A stretch of DNA of 64,000 nt from Symbiodinium natans (taxonomy: Eukaryota > Sar > Dinophyceae > Suessiales > Symbiodiniaceae): NCBI GenBank assembly GCA_905221605.1, contig CAJNDS010000063.1, positions 95,001 to 159,000 of the forward strand, in the 5' to 3' direction. The position numbers and the translations under genes are program-made. Under the pieces are notes generated by a model that was given only the letters and a program-made list of their open reading frames with translations, was not told where the DNA came from and searched no databases. Positions 33,080 to 44,441 of this stretch are shown here, one piece after another (positions within the stretch are counted from its first letter, which is position 1; each line of letters starts with the position of its first letter).

Positions 33080-33666
33080 GATTAAGGGGTTTAGGGTTTA
33101 GGGTTTAGGGTTTAGGCTTTGGGAAAGACCTTAGGGTTTAGGGTTTAGGGTTTGGGAAAGACCCATTCTGGGGTTTGGAGCTGTTCTTTAGGGCTTACGG
33201 TTTAGGATTTTGGGTTTTGTATGGTTTATGGGGTGTGGGGGTTTACAGGGTGTTGGCTTCATACGGTTTAGGGTTTAGGGGTTTAAAAAGGGTTTATGGG
33301 GTTTGGGGGGGTTAATAGGGTTTTGGGATTTAAGGGTTTCATAGGGTTCAGGGCTTACGGGTTTTGGTTTAGGCGGGCGGGTTGTGGGCCCTCAGAAAAT
33401 TTGGGGTATTACAGTTACAAAATTGTAGGGTTTGGGGTTTTGACGAAGTCTTGTTGTTGTTCAAGGGAGTAGGGGTTTGGAGGTTGTCAACCACTAAGCA
33501 TGTACCATAAGCAGTACATACTTGGGCCCCAAAGTCATAACATGGGAAGTGTTGTGCTTCAAAGCTCAGGCATGCCTTGATCCCAAACCCTTGAAGTTGT
33601 GGGTTAGAGGTATCTGTATGTAAGCTCGGACCCAGTTTAGGTTCCCCTATACCCCCCTTCGCGAAG

Positions 33667-33747
33667 ATCGTGGTTGCGGATGGGACCAAGCTACTATCCT
33701 CCACGATGTGCCACGAGCCAGCTGGCATGAAGCTCCAGATCTTGGAG
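33667..33747 (+). CDS. exon, faintly retropepsin-like
   Basis: 27 codons after TCGCGAAG: IVVADGTKLLSSTMCHEPAG then MKLQILE, with a GTGACC donor. 'VADGTKL' resembles the flap-side strand of LTR-retrotransposon proteases (V.A.G..v), but no catalytic DTG is visible. Downstream frames to 33900 are open in three phases and unresolved. Confidence 0.4.
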
Positions 33748-34142
33748 GTGACCTGCGACCCCTCGGGCAAAGGTGCAAGATCACCCGGAGCCGGAGCTCG
33801 CCGACGGGTGCGGCAGCTGCACTCTGGCAGAACTGCCGCGACAACTGGCCGTCATATGTCCTGCGGAGCCAGACGCAAGAAGACTTTTCATTCCTGTAGG
33901 TTACTCCTGGGGTCTAGGAAGGGCGTATATATGGTTGCTAAACACAAGGACCGCCCCACACTCACTCACACACAATCAGAATCGCAGGCTTTCGGGTTCT
34001 TGAGGTTCAAGGCCCCTAAAGCTACGAAATTCTAAATACCCCAGTTTAGGGTTATAGGGTTTCGGGTTTAGGGCTAGGGATTAGGGTTTAGGGTTTAGGG
34101 CTTTACGGCTTTAGGGTTTCGGGTGTAGGGTTTAGGGTTTAG

Positions 34143-34251
34143 GTGCCCTGCCACCGAAGATCAGCCAGGAGCACGCCTCCGCCCAGCCAGCTGCCGCCCC
34201 TGTGGCGTCTCTGGACCTGCCCCTGGGCGGCTCTGGGAAGGGATGTTACAG
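34143..34251 (+). CDS. 36-codon exon with GTAGGG donor
   Basis: After GTTTAG: ALPPKISQEHASAQPAAAPV then ASLDLPLGGSGKGCY, ending AG at GTAGGG. Confidence 0.5.
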
Positions 34252-34620
34252 GTAGGGCTATGTTTGTGCGAGGGGGCCGCAATGACAATCAACAATCTTT
34301 AGGAACCATAGTCGCTACTATAAGTACTGTGATCACAATGTTGAGTTTAGTGAGAGAGGGGTTGAGAAGAGCAGCTGAGGTCCGGCATCTTCGGCGAAGT
34401 TGCTTGGCAGCACTGGGCCTTCTTTGGGAGGGAGGGTTGGGGGGGGGGGGGGGGGGGGGGGGTGGGCTTGGGGGGTGTTGGGGTTTGGGGCTGAGAGGTT
34501 TAGGCGGTACAGGGTTTAGAGCATGGGTTTGCAGCGTTGTAAGATTATTGGGAGGTACTGGGTTCAAGTTTTTCGGGTTGTAGGGTTTGGGCTTTTGGGG
34601 GGTATACTGCGTGGGGTTAG

Positions 34621-34812
34621 GGTTGCAAAGCTGTTGGGATTTGTTGTGGCGAGACTTGTGTTGCAATTGAAGCAGAAAGCATGGAATGGCGCAAGTCGCC
34701 CAGGAGAGCAACTGTGGCGATCATGCTGCTTGCTGTCAAGAATGCCGGGGATAAAAGGCCGTATACTGGTGCCAGCAGTCCCTTAAGGCAGCACCGGGCA
34801 GATTGCAGATAA
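34621..34812 (+). CDS. 64-codon open exon, terminal candidate
   Basis: After GGGTTAG: GCKAVGICCGETCVAIEAES, MEWRKSPRRATVAIMLLAVK, NAGDKRPYTGASSPLRQHRA, then TAA 34810-34812. A second frame (34523-34786) is also open; this one has the more natural composition. Confidence 0.4.
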   Translation, partial: GCKAVGICCGETCVAIEAESMEWRKSPRRATVAIMLLAVKNAGDKRPYTGASSPLRQHRADCR

Positions 34813-35062
34813 ACCCGAAACTTCTTTTGGGGAGCTGCGGCTGTGGTGGTTTAACCCTAAACCCTAAACCCTTAACCTTAAACCCTAAACCGGCCCTAAA
34901 GCCCCAAACCCTAAGCCCCCAAACCCCAAACCCCAAACCCTAAACCCTAAACCCTAAACCCTCAACCCTCAACCCCCAAACCCTAAACCCTAAACCCTAA
35001 ACCCTAAACCCTAAACCCTCAACCCTAAACCCTAAACCCTAGCTGAAGCCCTAAACCCGAAG

Positions 35063-35120
35063 AAGCCGATGCCGATGGCAAGGTCAAGCTCTCCCACCAC
35101 GCGGATGCTGCCAGCACCTG
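35063..35120 (+). CDS. short exon candidate
   Basis: After ACCCGAAG: ADADGKVKLSHHADAAST, ending TG at GTGCCA. Confidence 0.35.
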
Positions 35121-35195
35121 GTGCCAGCAGCCTCTCTGCCTGCATGCAGCTGTGCCCCTCATCCCAAAACCCTTTAGGGTTTTAGGGTTTTAGGG

Positions 35196-35270
35196 TTTAG
35201 GGTTTAGGGTTTGGGGTTTGGGGTTTGGGGTTTGGGGTTTGGGGTTTGGGGTTTGGGGTTTGGGGTTTAG
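35196..35270. repeat. TTTGGGG array
   Basis: TTTAGGG grading into about nine pure TTTGGGG units. Confidence 0.95.
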
Positions 35271-36085
35271 GGGTACCCTATTGGGGTCGTTTTCCCAAAA
35301 TAGGGGTACCCCTTCTATGCCCCAAATCGACTAGAATCCTCTTAAAGACGAGACCCCCCCCCCAAAAGGGTACCCCTAGTTTCGGAAACCCCGAAATGGT
35401 GAGTCCCCTAAATTTCAGGTCCCTTTTGAAATTTGGGGTACCCTAAATAAGAGGGGCCGCCTTGTAAATAAGGGCCACTCCAAAAGGACCACCCTTTTTT
35501 TGAAAAGTGACCCTCAACCTCGAGGCCTCAATGGGTATTCGGTTTAGAGTTTAGGGTTTAGGGTTTAGGGTTTAGGGTTCAGGGTTTAGCGTTTAGGGTT
35601 TAGCGTTTAGGGTTTAGGGTTTAGAGAGTTTGGGACCGTTTCTTGCCCGCTACGCCCACACTCAACCCGTTATATGTACAGGGAGGTGCCCGCTTTAGCA
35701 TCGCACGTCAGAGGACCCTAAACCATAAACCCTAGACCACTGTGGTCCAGCTACAAGTTTGACCGGCGTCGGCCGGAAGAAGAAACCTCAGCCTCAAGTA
35801 CAGAAGTTGATTGAACCCGAAACCCTACACCCGAAACTCTAAAAACACGGCCATTGCTTCATCGTGCTCATCTCACACCCTTCCGCCCCCGAAATCCTAA
35901 ACCCACCCCAACACACAGTCGGGAAGCGGTATCTCCGAGGAATCATGTAAGATCCAAAGCACACCCTAAACCCTAGGCCTTAGTTGAGGGTTGAGGGTTT
36001 AGGGCTTCGGGTTTAGGGCTTAGGGTTTAGGGTTCTAAACCCTAAGCCCTAAACCCGAGCTGCATCGGAAAACCTTAAACCCGAG

Positions 36086-36175
36086 CAGAGGCAGAGCCTG
36101 CAGACGATTCCGGACCTGGCGAAGCGGGTGGATGATCTAGCTGGGGAGTCGCTGCAGCTGCAGATTTCCCGTAAG
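36086..36175 (+). CDS. coiled-coil-like exon
   Basis: 30 codons after CCCGAG: QRQSLQTIPDLAKRVDDLAG then ESLQLQISRK, ending AAG at a GTGTTT donor that runs into a TTTAGGG array. Helical, Leu-heptad spacing. Confidence 0.5.
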
Positions 36176-37327
36176 GTGTTTAGGGTTTAGGGTTTTGGGT
36201 TTAGGGTTTAATAAGGGTATAGGGTTTAGGGTTTAGAGCGCCCTTTTTTTGGTGCCCTGAGCTACATGCAATATTAGACCCAGAGCGCTCAGGCTCGGAC
36301 AGCGACCGACGTCCCCTTGATATGTATGAGCGCATACGTGCCCGAAGCCCAATATCGTTTTCTTTTCAACCCTACGACCCCCGTCCCCCCAAATTCGATA
36401 AACCCAAACCTTCTTGCAAGCCGTACGCCCTAAACCCTGAACCCTAAACTCTAAACCCTACGACCCTAAACCCTGAATTCCCGCAGGATTGAACTCTGAA
36501 CCCGAGACCATTTAAACCCTCCCAGCCACCGCCAAATTCAACCTCAGCTCTCGTCAAACTCTTCTTAAACCTCCCTTCAACCTTCCTTCTACACCCTTCC
36601 GAAACCCTAAACTGTAAACCCCAAAACCCAAAGCTCCCAAGGCTGGGATTGAAGCCGCTCGAGGTCAAGCGACTCTCGAAGGCCCCACGTTTTGTTTCTC
36701 AGCTTGGAGCCATGAGCCCTTCGTATGGTCCCTTTCCCCTTGTTTAAAGGGGATCCGAAGTATTGGCCCTTATTATATTTATGGTATATGAGGGCTATAT
36801 ATATTCCCAAATTAAGGGCCCATACTGCTTGGAACCCTAGATTTTTAGCTCCCCGGGCAACTCCGAGACAGGTGTAGGTTTGGGGGTTTAGGGTTTGGGG
36901 TTCTGGGCTTGGGGTTTAGGGTTTGGGGTTTAGAGTTTGAGGTTTAGGGCCTTTAGGGCTTTTCAGGGCCTTTAGGGCCTGTAGGACCTTTAGGGTGTCG
37001 GGGTTCAGGGGGTAAGGTTTTGGGGTTTAGACTGCTTGCAGGGCCTTCTTTAAGGGGCAATGGGGTCCCTGACCTCGCGTGATGCTCATAGCTCGTTTAA
37101 GAACCTCAAACCTTTTTTTGCAGGCCATGATGCCCTAAACCCTTCTCCCTAAACCCGAAACCCTAAACCCTAAACCCTAAACCCTAAACCCTAAACCCTA
37201 AACCCTAAACCCTAATCCCTAAACCCTAAACCCTAAACCCTAGCCCTAAACCCTAAATATGAAATCTAAACCCCTTGTAGAGGCATACAGCTGCACATGA
37301 CCCTGAATTCGGGGGCTCCTTGTGCAG

Positions 37328-37392
37328 GCCTTAGAGGCAGCGGCTGCGGCTGCGCCACCGCCCGCAGAGGCTTGTGCGTCAGAGTCCGAAGG
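37328..37392 (+). CDS. Ala/Pro-rich exon
   Basis: After TGTGCAG: ALEAAAAAAPPPAEACASES-E, ending GG before GTTTAGGG. CCCTAAA array upstream (37145-37260). Confidence 0.45.
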
Positions 37393-37723
37393 GTTTAGGG
37401 CTAGGGTTAAGGGTTAAGGAAGTTAAAGGTTAAGGGTTTAGGGTTTAGGGTTTAGGGTTTAGGGGTTAGGGCTTACGGCGTATGAGCCGGAGAGACAATG
37501 ATTCTCGATACAGGTTCACCCTAACCCCTAACCCTCAACGCTAAGCCCTAATCCCTAGACCCTAAACCCTAATCCCTAAACCCCAACCCTGTAGCCCTCA
37601 CCCTAAGCCCTAAACCCCAAACCCTAAACCCTAGCCCTAAACCCTAAACCCTAAACCCTAAACCCTAGCCCTAAACCCTAAACCCCAAACCCCAAAACCC
37701 TAAACTTATAGGCAAGCTCTCAG

Positions 37724-37810
37724 AGGTGCCAGCTGCGCCCGCACCGGCACCGGCGCCGGTGGCCAAGGTAGCGGCGGCAGCCAAGGCGCCGGGGCTGAGG
37801 CTTTTCGAAG
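37724..37810 (+). CDS. Ala/Pro-rich exon with canonical donor
   Basis: After CTCTCAG: VPAAPAPAPAPVAKVAAAAK then APGLRLFE, ending GAAG at GTAGGT. Low-complexity linker. Similar in style to 28218-28308. Confidence 0.5.
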
Positions 37811-38933
37811 GTAGGTCCCGCCCCTTTTTGTTTAAGGTTTTGGGTTAAGGTTTTGGGTTTATGGTTTAGGGTTTAGGGGGTTTAGGGGGTTGAGGGGCTT
37901 GAGGGGCTTTAGGGGCTTCAGGGGGTTGAGTGGGTTGAGGGCTTCGCTTCGGGCGCAAGTTATGGGTTTTGGGGGTTTAGGGTTCGGTAGGTTCCCGTAG
38001 AAGGCCCGATGGACCAATGGAAAACCCCTTGCAGTTCCTAGTTTTCTCTGGGGCCCAGTTCGAGGCACAGGTTCTCTTGGGTTTAGGGTTTAGGGCTTAG
38101 GGTTTAGGAAATAGGGTTTAGGGTTTAGGGTTCTTTGAAATTAGCGCTTATGGAGCTGTTTCAGGCTGTAACGGATGTAGGGTTTGTTATTGACTTAACC
38201 CTCAACCCTCAACCCTAAAACCCTAAACCTAAATCCCTAAACCTTAAATCCCTAAACCCTAAACCCCAAACCCTAAACCCTAAACCCCAAGCTACGTAGC
38301 TCCTGATAGGCCCCAACGAGTGACGCAGAAGTGGAGCGCCTGAAGGCCGAACTGCGCCACGGCTGAAAAACCTACTGTGGCATATGGGGGGGGGGGGGGG
38401 TTAAGGGTTAAGGGGGGTCCAGGGTTTAGGGTTTAGGGTTTGGGGTTTAGGGTTTAGGGTTTCGGGTTTGGGGGGGGGTACAAGGAGGTTACAATGGGGG
38501 TAGAAGGAGGTTATAATGGGGATAGAAGCTGGGGTAGAAGGGGTTTAGACGGGGTACGCAAGATGTGGGCTTAGGGTTGAGGGTTCAGGGTCTAGGGCAC
38601 TTAATCTAGGGTCCGGGTTTCGGGCCTGGGAACCTTGACCCCTAAACCCTAAAGCTATTGCTTAAAGCCCCTTTAGGGTTTCGTGTTTAGGCTTTAACAG
38701 TCGAGCCACCAACCTTGCACCGAAACGTGACACCTGGTTTAAGGTCTTAAGGTCGACGTGAGCTCGAGGCCCAACGCCCCTCAGCCCTGAACCCCGCAGC
38801 ACCGTGTTCAAGGCTTTCTCTCCTTGCGGGTGCCTATAGTGCCTAATCTTATGACTCCCTAGCAGACTGACCTTGAACTCCTTGAAGCCAAACACAGGCC
38901 CCCCCCCCCCCCCCACCCCCCCGCCCCTCTGCA

Positions 38934-39457
38934 ATGCAATCAGTGATGGCTGCAGAAGCTGAAGTCCCTGGTGGCGCGGTGCTGCAGGTGGCATTGCTCA
39001 GCGGCCAGAAGGCCGAGCTTCGGGTTCAACCTAAGGACACCCTCAGGGAGGTAAAGGAAGCAGCAGAGAGCGAGCTCGATGTCGGCATCAAGAAGCTTGT
39101 TCGCCAGGATGGCCGTGCCATGGGTGAGGAAGAGATGGCACTGACAGTCGAAGAGTTGAGCTTGCAGCCGGACGAAACCCTTCATGCTGTCACCAAATAC
39201 AAAATGGAGGTGAGGCGCTGTGCCCAGACCTTGGCGGATGAGATCTGCTCCTTCGAGCGCACCGACTTCGGAGACATCCTGAACATGCTGGCCCACCACC
39301 TCGAGCTGCAAAATGCTGAAGAGCTAGGGTGCGTCGTCAAAGTCTTGTTCGAAAAGGCCCTGGCAGAGCCTGCTCACGTTGAAACCTGTGCGCGCATGGC
39401 TGCTGCTGCGAAGGCGTGTTACCCGGTGTTTCCATGTGAGAACGACGATGAGACTGG
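38934..39457 (+). CDS. Ubl-MIF4G (eIF4G-like) protein, exon 1
   Basis: First coding exon of the clearest gene in the window. Two in-frame starts exist, at 38934 and 38946; the second (MAAEAEVPGG) is in the better context. Residues about 15-90 read as a ubiquitin-like fold (GGAVLQVALLSGQKAELRV, then DTLREVKEAAESELDV), a common N-terminal module in dinoflagellate proteins. From about residue 100 an MIF4G HEAT-repeat domain begins: a DILNML helix, then VVKVLFEKALAEP, the family's 'lIfekAl.eP' signature. The exon ends in phase 2 at ACTGG before GTTTTGG. MIF4G domains scaffold eIF4A/RNA complexes in translation initiation. Known: the family. Inferred: the role here. It could be another MIF4G protein rather than canonical eIF4G. 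Confidence 0.8.
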
Positions 39458-39531
39458 GTTTTGGAGTACTATCCTCTAATACTTTTTTTTTTGGTTCTGG
39501 GTTCCTATTTATAGCTACTTATGCCTAACAG

Positions 39532-39841
39532 GGTCTACTCCAAAGCTAAGGAGAGAGTCACCACATTCACCGGTGTGCTGCTCATGGTCTGCACGCAGGA
39601 GCTCAAGCTTTTGCCTTCGCCCAGCGAGGAGGCCGAGAGCATGAAGCACATGCTGAGTTTCATCGCCCACCTGTTCTTGCAGCAGCTGCTGTCTCCGAAT
39701 GTTATCGGGCAGGTAATCCGCGACTTGATCGGCACCCGGCCAGGCAACACCCTGCCCCAGGAGCCCGCAGTCAAGTGTGTAATCGAGATGCTGAACCTGG
39801 TCGGGCCCACTCTGGATCAGCATAGGCAGGGCGAAATCATG
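39532..39841 (+). CDS. Ubl-MIF4G protein, exon 2
   Basis: Continues the MIF4G domain after a 74-nt GT-AG intron (39458-39531); the phase-2 junction rebuilds a Gly codon (ETG then VYSKAKERV). It contains the family helices FTGVLLMVCTQELKLL, MLSFIAHLFLQQLLS and CVIEMLNLVGPTLD, matching the usual 'FrrlLLn..Q.eF', 'igeLy...ll' and 'lL..vGk.ld' blocks in order and spacing. It ends in phase 0 after ATG at a GTGAGT donor. The reading frame runs on past the donor to a stop, but that extension (SFFAAPYRD) does not look like the domain. Confidence 0.8.
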
Positions 39842-39965
39842 GTGAGTTTCTTTGCAGCGCCTTATAGGGATACTTGGAAGTGTTTTTTTTTTCATTTTTG
39901 GGTACGATATTTCCTAAGAAACAGCTGAAACTTGTACATTTTGCTGGGTTCCAAGTTCAGTACAG

Positions 39966-40018
39966 GCGCGGCTTCGGGAGTTGTGTGGGGCCATCTTGAA
40001 CGGCAACCACGTCTTCTC
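39966..40018 (+). CDS. Ubl-MIF4G protein, exon 3
   Basis: Short exon after a 124-nt intron ending TACAG. It encodes ARLRELCGAILNGNHVF, fitting the penultimate MIF4G helix. To keep frame with exon 4 it must end in phase 2. The donor that fits is GC (TTCTC before GCAGCA), a donor type known in dinoflagellates. A GT donor at 40030 would put exon 4 out of frame. Confidence 0.55.
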
Positions 40019-40243
40019 GCAGCACCTTGGTGACCAAATGAACCATAAAATTGTGGTCATATACCCTGTACTACTATAATTCCTATTAAGGTCTTGAACC
40101 ATAAACCGTAAACCCTTAATTCTAAACCCCCTTTTAGGGCTTAGGGTTTAGGGTTTGCTGGGGACCCCTGTTCTACCTCAGAACCCTTTAAGGGGGTAAT
40201 AGCGACCAAAGTAACGGCCCATATAACTCATGTCGTGCCCTAG

Positions 40244-40304
40244 GCACCTGCGCTCCGCGCTCGACGAGCTGCTTGCGCGGCGAAGGCGCAGTTGGGCTGG
40301 CTAG
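40244..40304 (+). CDS. Ubl-MIF4G protein, last exon
   Basis: After an acceptor CCCTAG, encodes HLRSALDELLARRRRSWAG and stops at TAG 40302-40304. This resembles the final MIF4G helix ('lR..l.dl.dlR..gW'). The four exons together give about 311-315 residues. The intron before it (40019-40243) contains a dispersed repeat also found near 30.7 kb. The gene could continue past the TAG if an unseen donor lies in this exon. Confidence 0.55.
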
Positions 40305-40346
40305 GATCCTTGGCAGACCAGTGGTACCCTTTTACCTTTTTTGTCG

Positions 40347-40441
40347 GGTTTAGGGTTTAGGGTTTAGGGTTTAGGGTTTAGGGTTTAGGGTTTAGGGTTT
40401 AGGGTTTAGGGTTTAGGGTTTAGGGTTTAGGGTTAGGGTTT
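40347..40441. repeat. TTTAGGG array
   Basis: About 13 pure units downstream of the MIF4G gene, next to TTCCCTTATAAGG repeat sequence. Confidence 0.95.
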
Positions 40442-41454
40442 AACCCTTCTCCCTTTTGTTGGTTCAAGGTTCCCTTATAAGGTAAGCAACCCAAAAAAAG
40501 AGTATAAAAGAGTACCCTTATTACTGGCAGAAGATGGCTACTGGGCTACCAAGGATGCCCCTGGGATTGAAGCAGTACATCTGCAGGCAATCTGAGAAAA
40601 AAGGAATGGACAGGGCCTGCCGGCCTCAAACCCTCCTACATGGCTATATCCCAAAATCGGGAACCCCTCTTCCCTTTGTTGTCCCCAAAGAACATAGTCC
40701 GCACGATGGGAACCCCGGACCCCCCCCCCCCCCGCAACCCTAAGTCCTCGATTCAGCTCGTTGTATGACTGTTTGTGTGTTACAAGGCTACAGCCTTGCA
40801 AGGGGTTTGTTCTCCGTCAGGTAGTGCAGTAGATGCCTCGTCGACTGTGCTTTGAAAGGGTCGGAGTCGAGGCGTTCCGTTGAGATGCAAATGCGATGAA
40901 GACGCGTGCTAGATGTAACCCTAAACCCTAAACCCTTTTGCCACCCTTTTTGGGGTTTAGGGTGTAGGGTTTTGCCATTTGCTGGGGTTTGCTTCCTGTA
41001 TTCCACCACCCAGCACCTTAAAGCGCCCCGTATGGCTGCTGGGCTTCCATGTTACCCTTAAGCCCTAGACTAGACAAGAGTCGCGTTTAGGGCTTAGGGC
41101 TTAGCTTTTCGCACTGACCAGGAAAGCCAAGCTTACGAGGTATGTTATAGGTTTGAGGGTTTAGGGTTGAGGGTAGTTCTGAGTGCGCCTTTATACAGGC
41201 CTGAGGGTATTTTGGGGTATGAAGAGGGGCGGGGTGGGAGGGCCCTTGTGTAGCAAGATCCTCGTTTAGAGTCGAGGTTTCCGGTCTGGCAGTTATACTA
41301 CGTGACTTGTCTGGTATCAAGGGTCCAAGACTTCCAGAAGGCACTGTGTGATTTTTCAACTCCCGGCCTGGAAATGCTGATCATGCCAGAGGCGGCCCCC
41401 GAAAACAGTGTAAGACCAGGACAGCACATTGCAAGTGTCACGTTGTGCCGCAAG

Positions 41455-41650
41455 CCCTAAACCCTAAACCCTAAACCCTAAACCCTAAACCCTAAACCCT
41501 AAACCCTAAACCCTAAACCCTAAACCCTAAACCCTAAACCCTAAACCCTAAACCCTAAACCCTAAACCCTAAACCCTAACCCTAAAACCCAAAACCCTAA
41601 ACCCTAAACCCTAAACCCTAAACCCTAAACCCTAAACCCTAAACCCTAAC
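41455..41650. repeat. CCCTAAA array
   Basis: About 28 units, upstream arm for the exon at 41713. Confidence 0.95.
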
Positions 41651-41712
41651 CCCCATTTCTTTAGAGGTTTAGGGCTTATAAGGTCTGAGACCTCCATCGA
41701 ATCGAAGGCAAG

Positions 41713-41777
41713 AGTTGCAGAAGAAGCTCTCATCACAGCAGCAGGAGGACTCCTCCACGAAAGCGGAGGCCCTGCAA
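41713..41777 (+). CDS. coiled-coil protein exon
   Basis: After GGCAAG, encodes LQKKLSSQQQEDSSTKAEAL-Q and ends at a GTGTAG donor. A nearly pure CCCTAAA array lies upstream and a TTTAGGG array directly downstream. A second reading frame is also open, so the frame is chosen by composition. Confidence 0.45.
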
Positions 41778-41802
41778 GTGTAGAAGGAGCCGGATGGTTC
41801 AG

Positions 41803-41914
41803 GGTTTAGGGTTTAGGGTTTAGGGTTTAGGGTTTAGGGTTTAGGGTTTAGGGTTTAGGGTTTAGGGTTTAGGGTTTAGGGTTTAGGGTTTAGGGTTTAG
41901 GGTTTAGGGTTTAG
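41803..41914. repeat. TTTAGGG array
   Basis: About 16 pure units just after the exon ending 41777. Confidence 0.95.
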
Positions 41915-42837
41915 CCCCCGAAGTTGTATTCTGAGGGCCATGGACGTGGCTTATAACTCAACGGTAGTTAGTGTATATTTGCCTGAAACCCAACATACGT
42001 ATAGCAAGGGCGTCCCCACTTGTCGCTTTAGGTTCGGGATTTCCTAAACCCTAAACCCTAAACCCTAAACCCTAAACCCTAAACCCTTGGGATTTAGCTG
42101 GGCTGAGGGTGTCGGCTGGGGAGGCGTTGTCCAAGATTTCGGGTGCCCGTTTATTCCCTTGTGCCTTCGAATTTTGCAGAACTCAATTTGAACGGACCCT
42201 CCCACCAAAAACAGAACAAGACAAACTAAAGAATATGTTTATATAAATATCTATATATGTATATGGATATGCATATATATATATATATGCATATTGCAAC
42301 AACTGTTGGATCTCTAGCGCGGGCTACGTGCTCCCAATGTGTAAGCTCTCAAGTTTCATGTTGTCCCCAACCCTAAAGGGTCCACGATTGTCCGTGGTTG
42401 CTGTAGACGGGGTTAGGGTTTAGGGTTTAGGGTTTTACCAAAACCCTACACCCTACACCCTAAACCCTAAACTCCACGTAGGGCATGAACCCTAGTGATA
42501 TTCAAAGCCTTAAGCCCGAATCCGTATAAGCCCTGCCGCCTCAAAAAGTTGTGGGTGGAGTTCTAAATCCTAAACATGCAAGTACGAACGCCAAATATTT
42601 AGCCACACTGACCCGACACACCCTATTTTGCTACAAGGGCCCGTGAACCCTAAACCCCAAGCTCTAAACCCTGAACCCCATTCAAAGGGCTTTAACCCTA
42701 AACCCCAAACCCTAGCCATAAACCCCTAAACCCCTAAAAAACCCCTAAACCCCTTCCACCACAATCAATCGCTGGCCTAAACCCTAAACCCTAAACCCTA
42801 AACCCTTAACCCCAAACCCCTTTTAGGGACGCCACAG

Positions 42838-42912
42838 GTGGCCAAGCTTCAAAGCGACCTCGATGCGGCTCGCAGCGCAGAGGAGGCGGTTGCGGAACAG
42901 GCCGCCACAGAG
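42838..42912 (+). CDS. coiled-coil protein exon
   Basis: 25 codons between acceptor CCACAG and donor GAG-GTTTAGGG: VAKLQSDLDAARSAEEAVAE followed by QAATE. Here the intron's first bases are themselves the telomere-like repeat. CCCTAAA-rich sequence precedes the exon. Heptad-like, high Ala/Glu. Confidence 0.6.
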
Positions 42913-43090
42913 GTTTAGGGTTTAGGGTTTCGGGTTTAGGGTTTAGGGTTTAGGGTGTAGGGTGTAGGGTGTAGGGTGTAGGGTGTAGGGTGTAGGGTGT
43001 AGGGTGTAGGGTTTAGGGTTTAGGGTTTAGGGCAAGGGTTTAGGGTTTGGGGTTTGGGGTTTGGGGTTTGGGGTTTGGGGGTCGGGGTTT
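42913..43090. repeat. TTTAGGG array with variant blocks
   Basis: Starts at the donor of exon 42838-42912. It contains a homogenised block of GGTGTAGGG-type units (about 42955-43012) and then TTTGGGG units. Confidence 0.95.
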
Positions 43091-44406
43091 GGGGTTCGGG
43101 GTTTAATTAGGGTTTGCGGTTTAGGGTTGGGGTTTAGGGTTCAGGGTTTGGGGTTTGAGGTTTGGGGTCTATGGCGTGGGTTTATGGTTTGGGATTTTCA
43201 GGGTTGAGGGTTCCAGGGCTCGCTAGGGTTCTATGGTTCAGGGGGTTTGGATTTTTGTTGGGGCGATTTTCGGGTCTCGGGTTTACGGCCTCTACTGTTC
43301 TATGGTTTAGGCGGTTTTGGCTGCTTGGGGTTTTTAGAGGTGGATTGTGGGGTATTTTAGGATGGTCCCCTATAGACGGCCACCCCCCAAATCAAATCTT
43401 GCCTGCGACTTTAGGCCATACTTCTGCCGGAGAAGGAGTCCCTTTCGCGGTAGGTTTGGAAAACCCTATGAGGCCCTAAACCCTGATCCCTAAACCCTAA
43501 GCGCTAAACCCTAAACCCTCTACTAGTAGGGGCCCCCTTACTCTACGAAAACCCAGTTAAGGGAGGTAAAACCTAAATAGACCTATAACCAAGAGTTTAG
43601 GACCCTTATCACCCTACTTATAAGTTGGGGGCCCACACTTGCACTTAGAGGTTCAGGGGTACTTAAAAAGAAGTAGGTTAGTCGTACCGCAAGTAAGTTT
43701 ATCTCTATAGCTACAGTTGCCCAACTTGTAATTAGTCCTATTTTATACGTACCCATGAACCTCCAAGTAAGCCATGGAGCAGGATTATGCATGCTTGGGC
43801 TTTCGTTGCACTCGAGTTGTTCCGATTTGCTTCTTCATCTACAAGGAAATTCATGGGCTCGGGTTAAAATTTGTGGTTTAGGCCCTATACACCCGAAACC
43901 CTAAACCCCAAACCCGAAGCAGGCCGAAACCATCAAGGTATTCCAACCCCCTAAACCCTCGGACCTGAGATTATGGCACCTCCCCTACTCAACAACCACG
44001 CCAGTCTACCCACTACCCGTAAGGCCATCACAAGAGGTAGGGGTACCCTTTTTGGGATCCTTTTAATTTAAGGGATTTCTATTCTATTTGGGGTTTAGAC
44101 CGGGTACTGTACCCCTGACTTTGGAAATGCCCGTAAAGCTTAGATAAAGGATGATAGCAGTTCGTTTACATCTTTTGGTCTCGGTGCATCCCAGAATCTG
44201 AGCCCAACAACTCATAAAAACCCTAAACCCTAACCCTAAACCCTAAACCCTAAACCCTAAACCCTAAACCCTAAAACCCTAAACCCTAAACCCTAAACCC
44301 TAAACCTGGGCGGTTCTCTAAATTCGGGTCCCTTCGTCCTCTAATTTTGTGGTGCCGTACTATATCCTAAAAAGAACCTAGTTGGAGAACTGCTCTTTTC
44401 CTTCAG
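42921..44406. other. intron-like region between coiled-coil exons
   Basis: G-rich TTTAGGG arm, then a G/T-rich unique stretch (43150-43350), repeat-like sequence (43540-43790) resembling parts of the 21.7 kb region (GAACCTCCA-GTA), then a CCCTAAA arm. No exon recognised. Confidence 0.6.
44219..44306. repeat. CCCTAAA array
   Basis: About 12 units with two length variants. Confidence 0.95.
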
Positions 44407-44441
44407 GTCTCGAAGTTGAAGATGGAGCACGTCCAGCCCTG
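44407..44441 (+). CDS. short exon candidate
   Basis: After CCTTCAG, the only open frame to a GTATGA donor reads LEVEDGARPAL. Upstream intron ends with a CCCTAAA array (44219-44306) and a TTTAGGG array follows at 44452. Confidence 0.35.

Noticed and set aside
33369-33844. Minus-strand ORFs of 133 and 65 codons
   Set aside because: Overlap the better + strand exon at 33667 and run through TTTAGGG-derived sequence.
39203-39220. An 18-nt GTGAGG...CCCAG 'intron' inside MIF4G exon 1
   Set aside because: Too short to be an intron and a multiple of three; simply coding VRRCAQ.
38940-39895. Minus-strand ORFs over the MIF4G gene
   Set aside because: Antisense shadows of a clearly recognised + strand domain.
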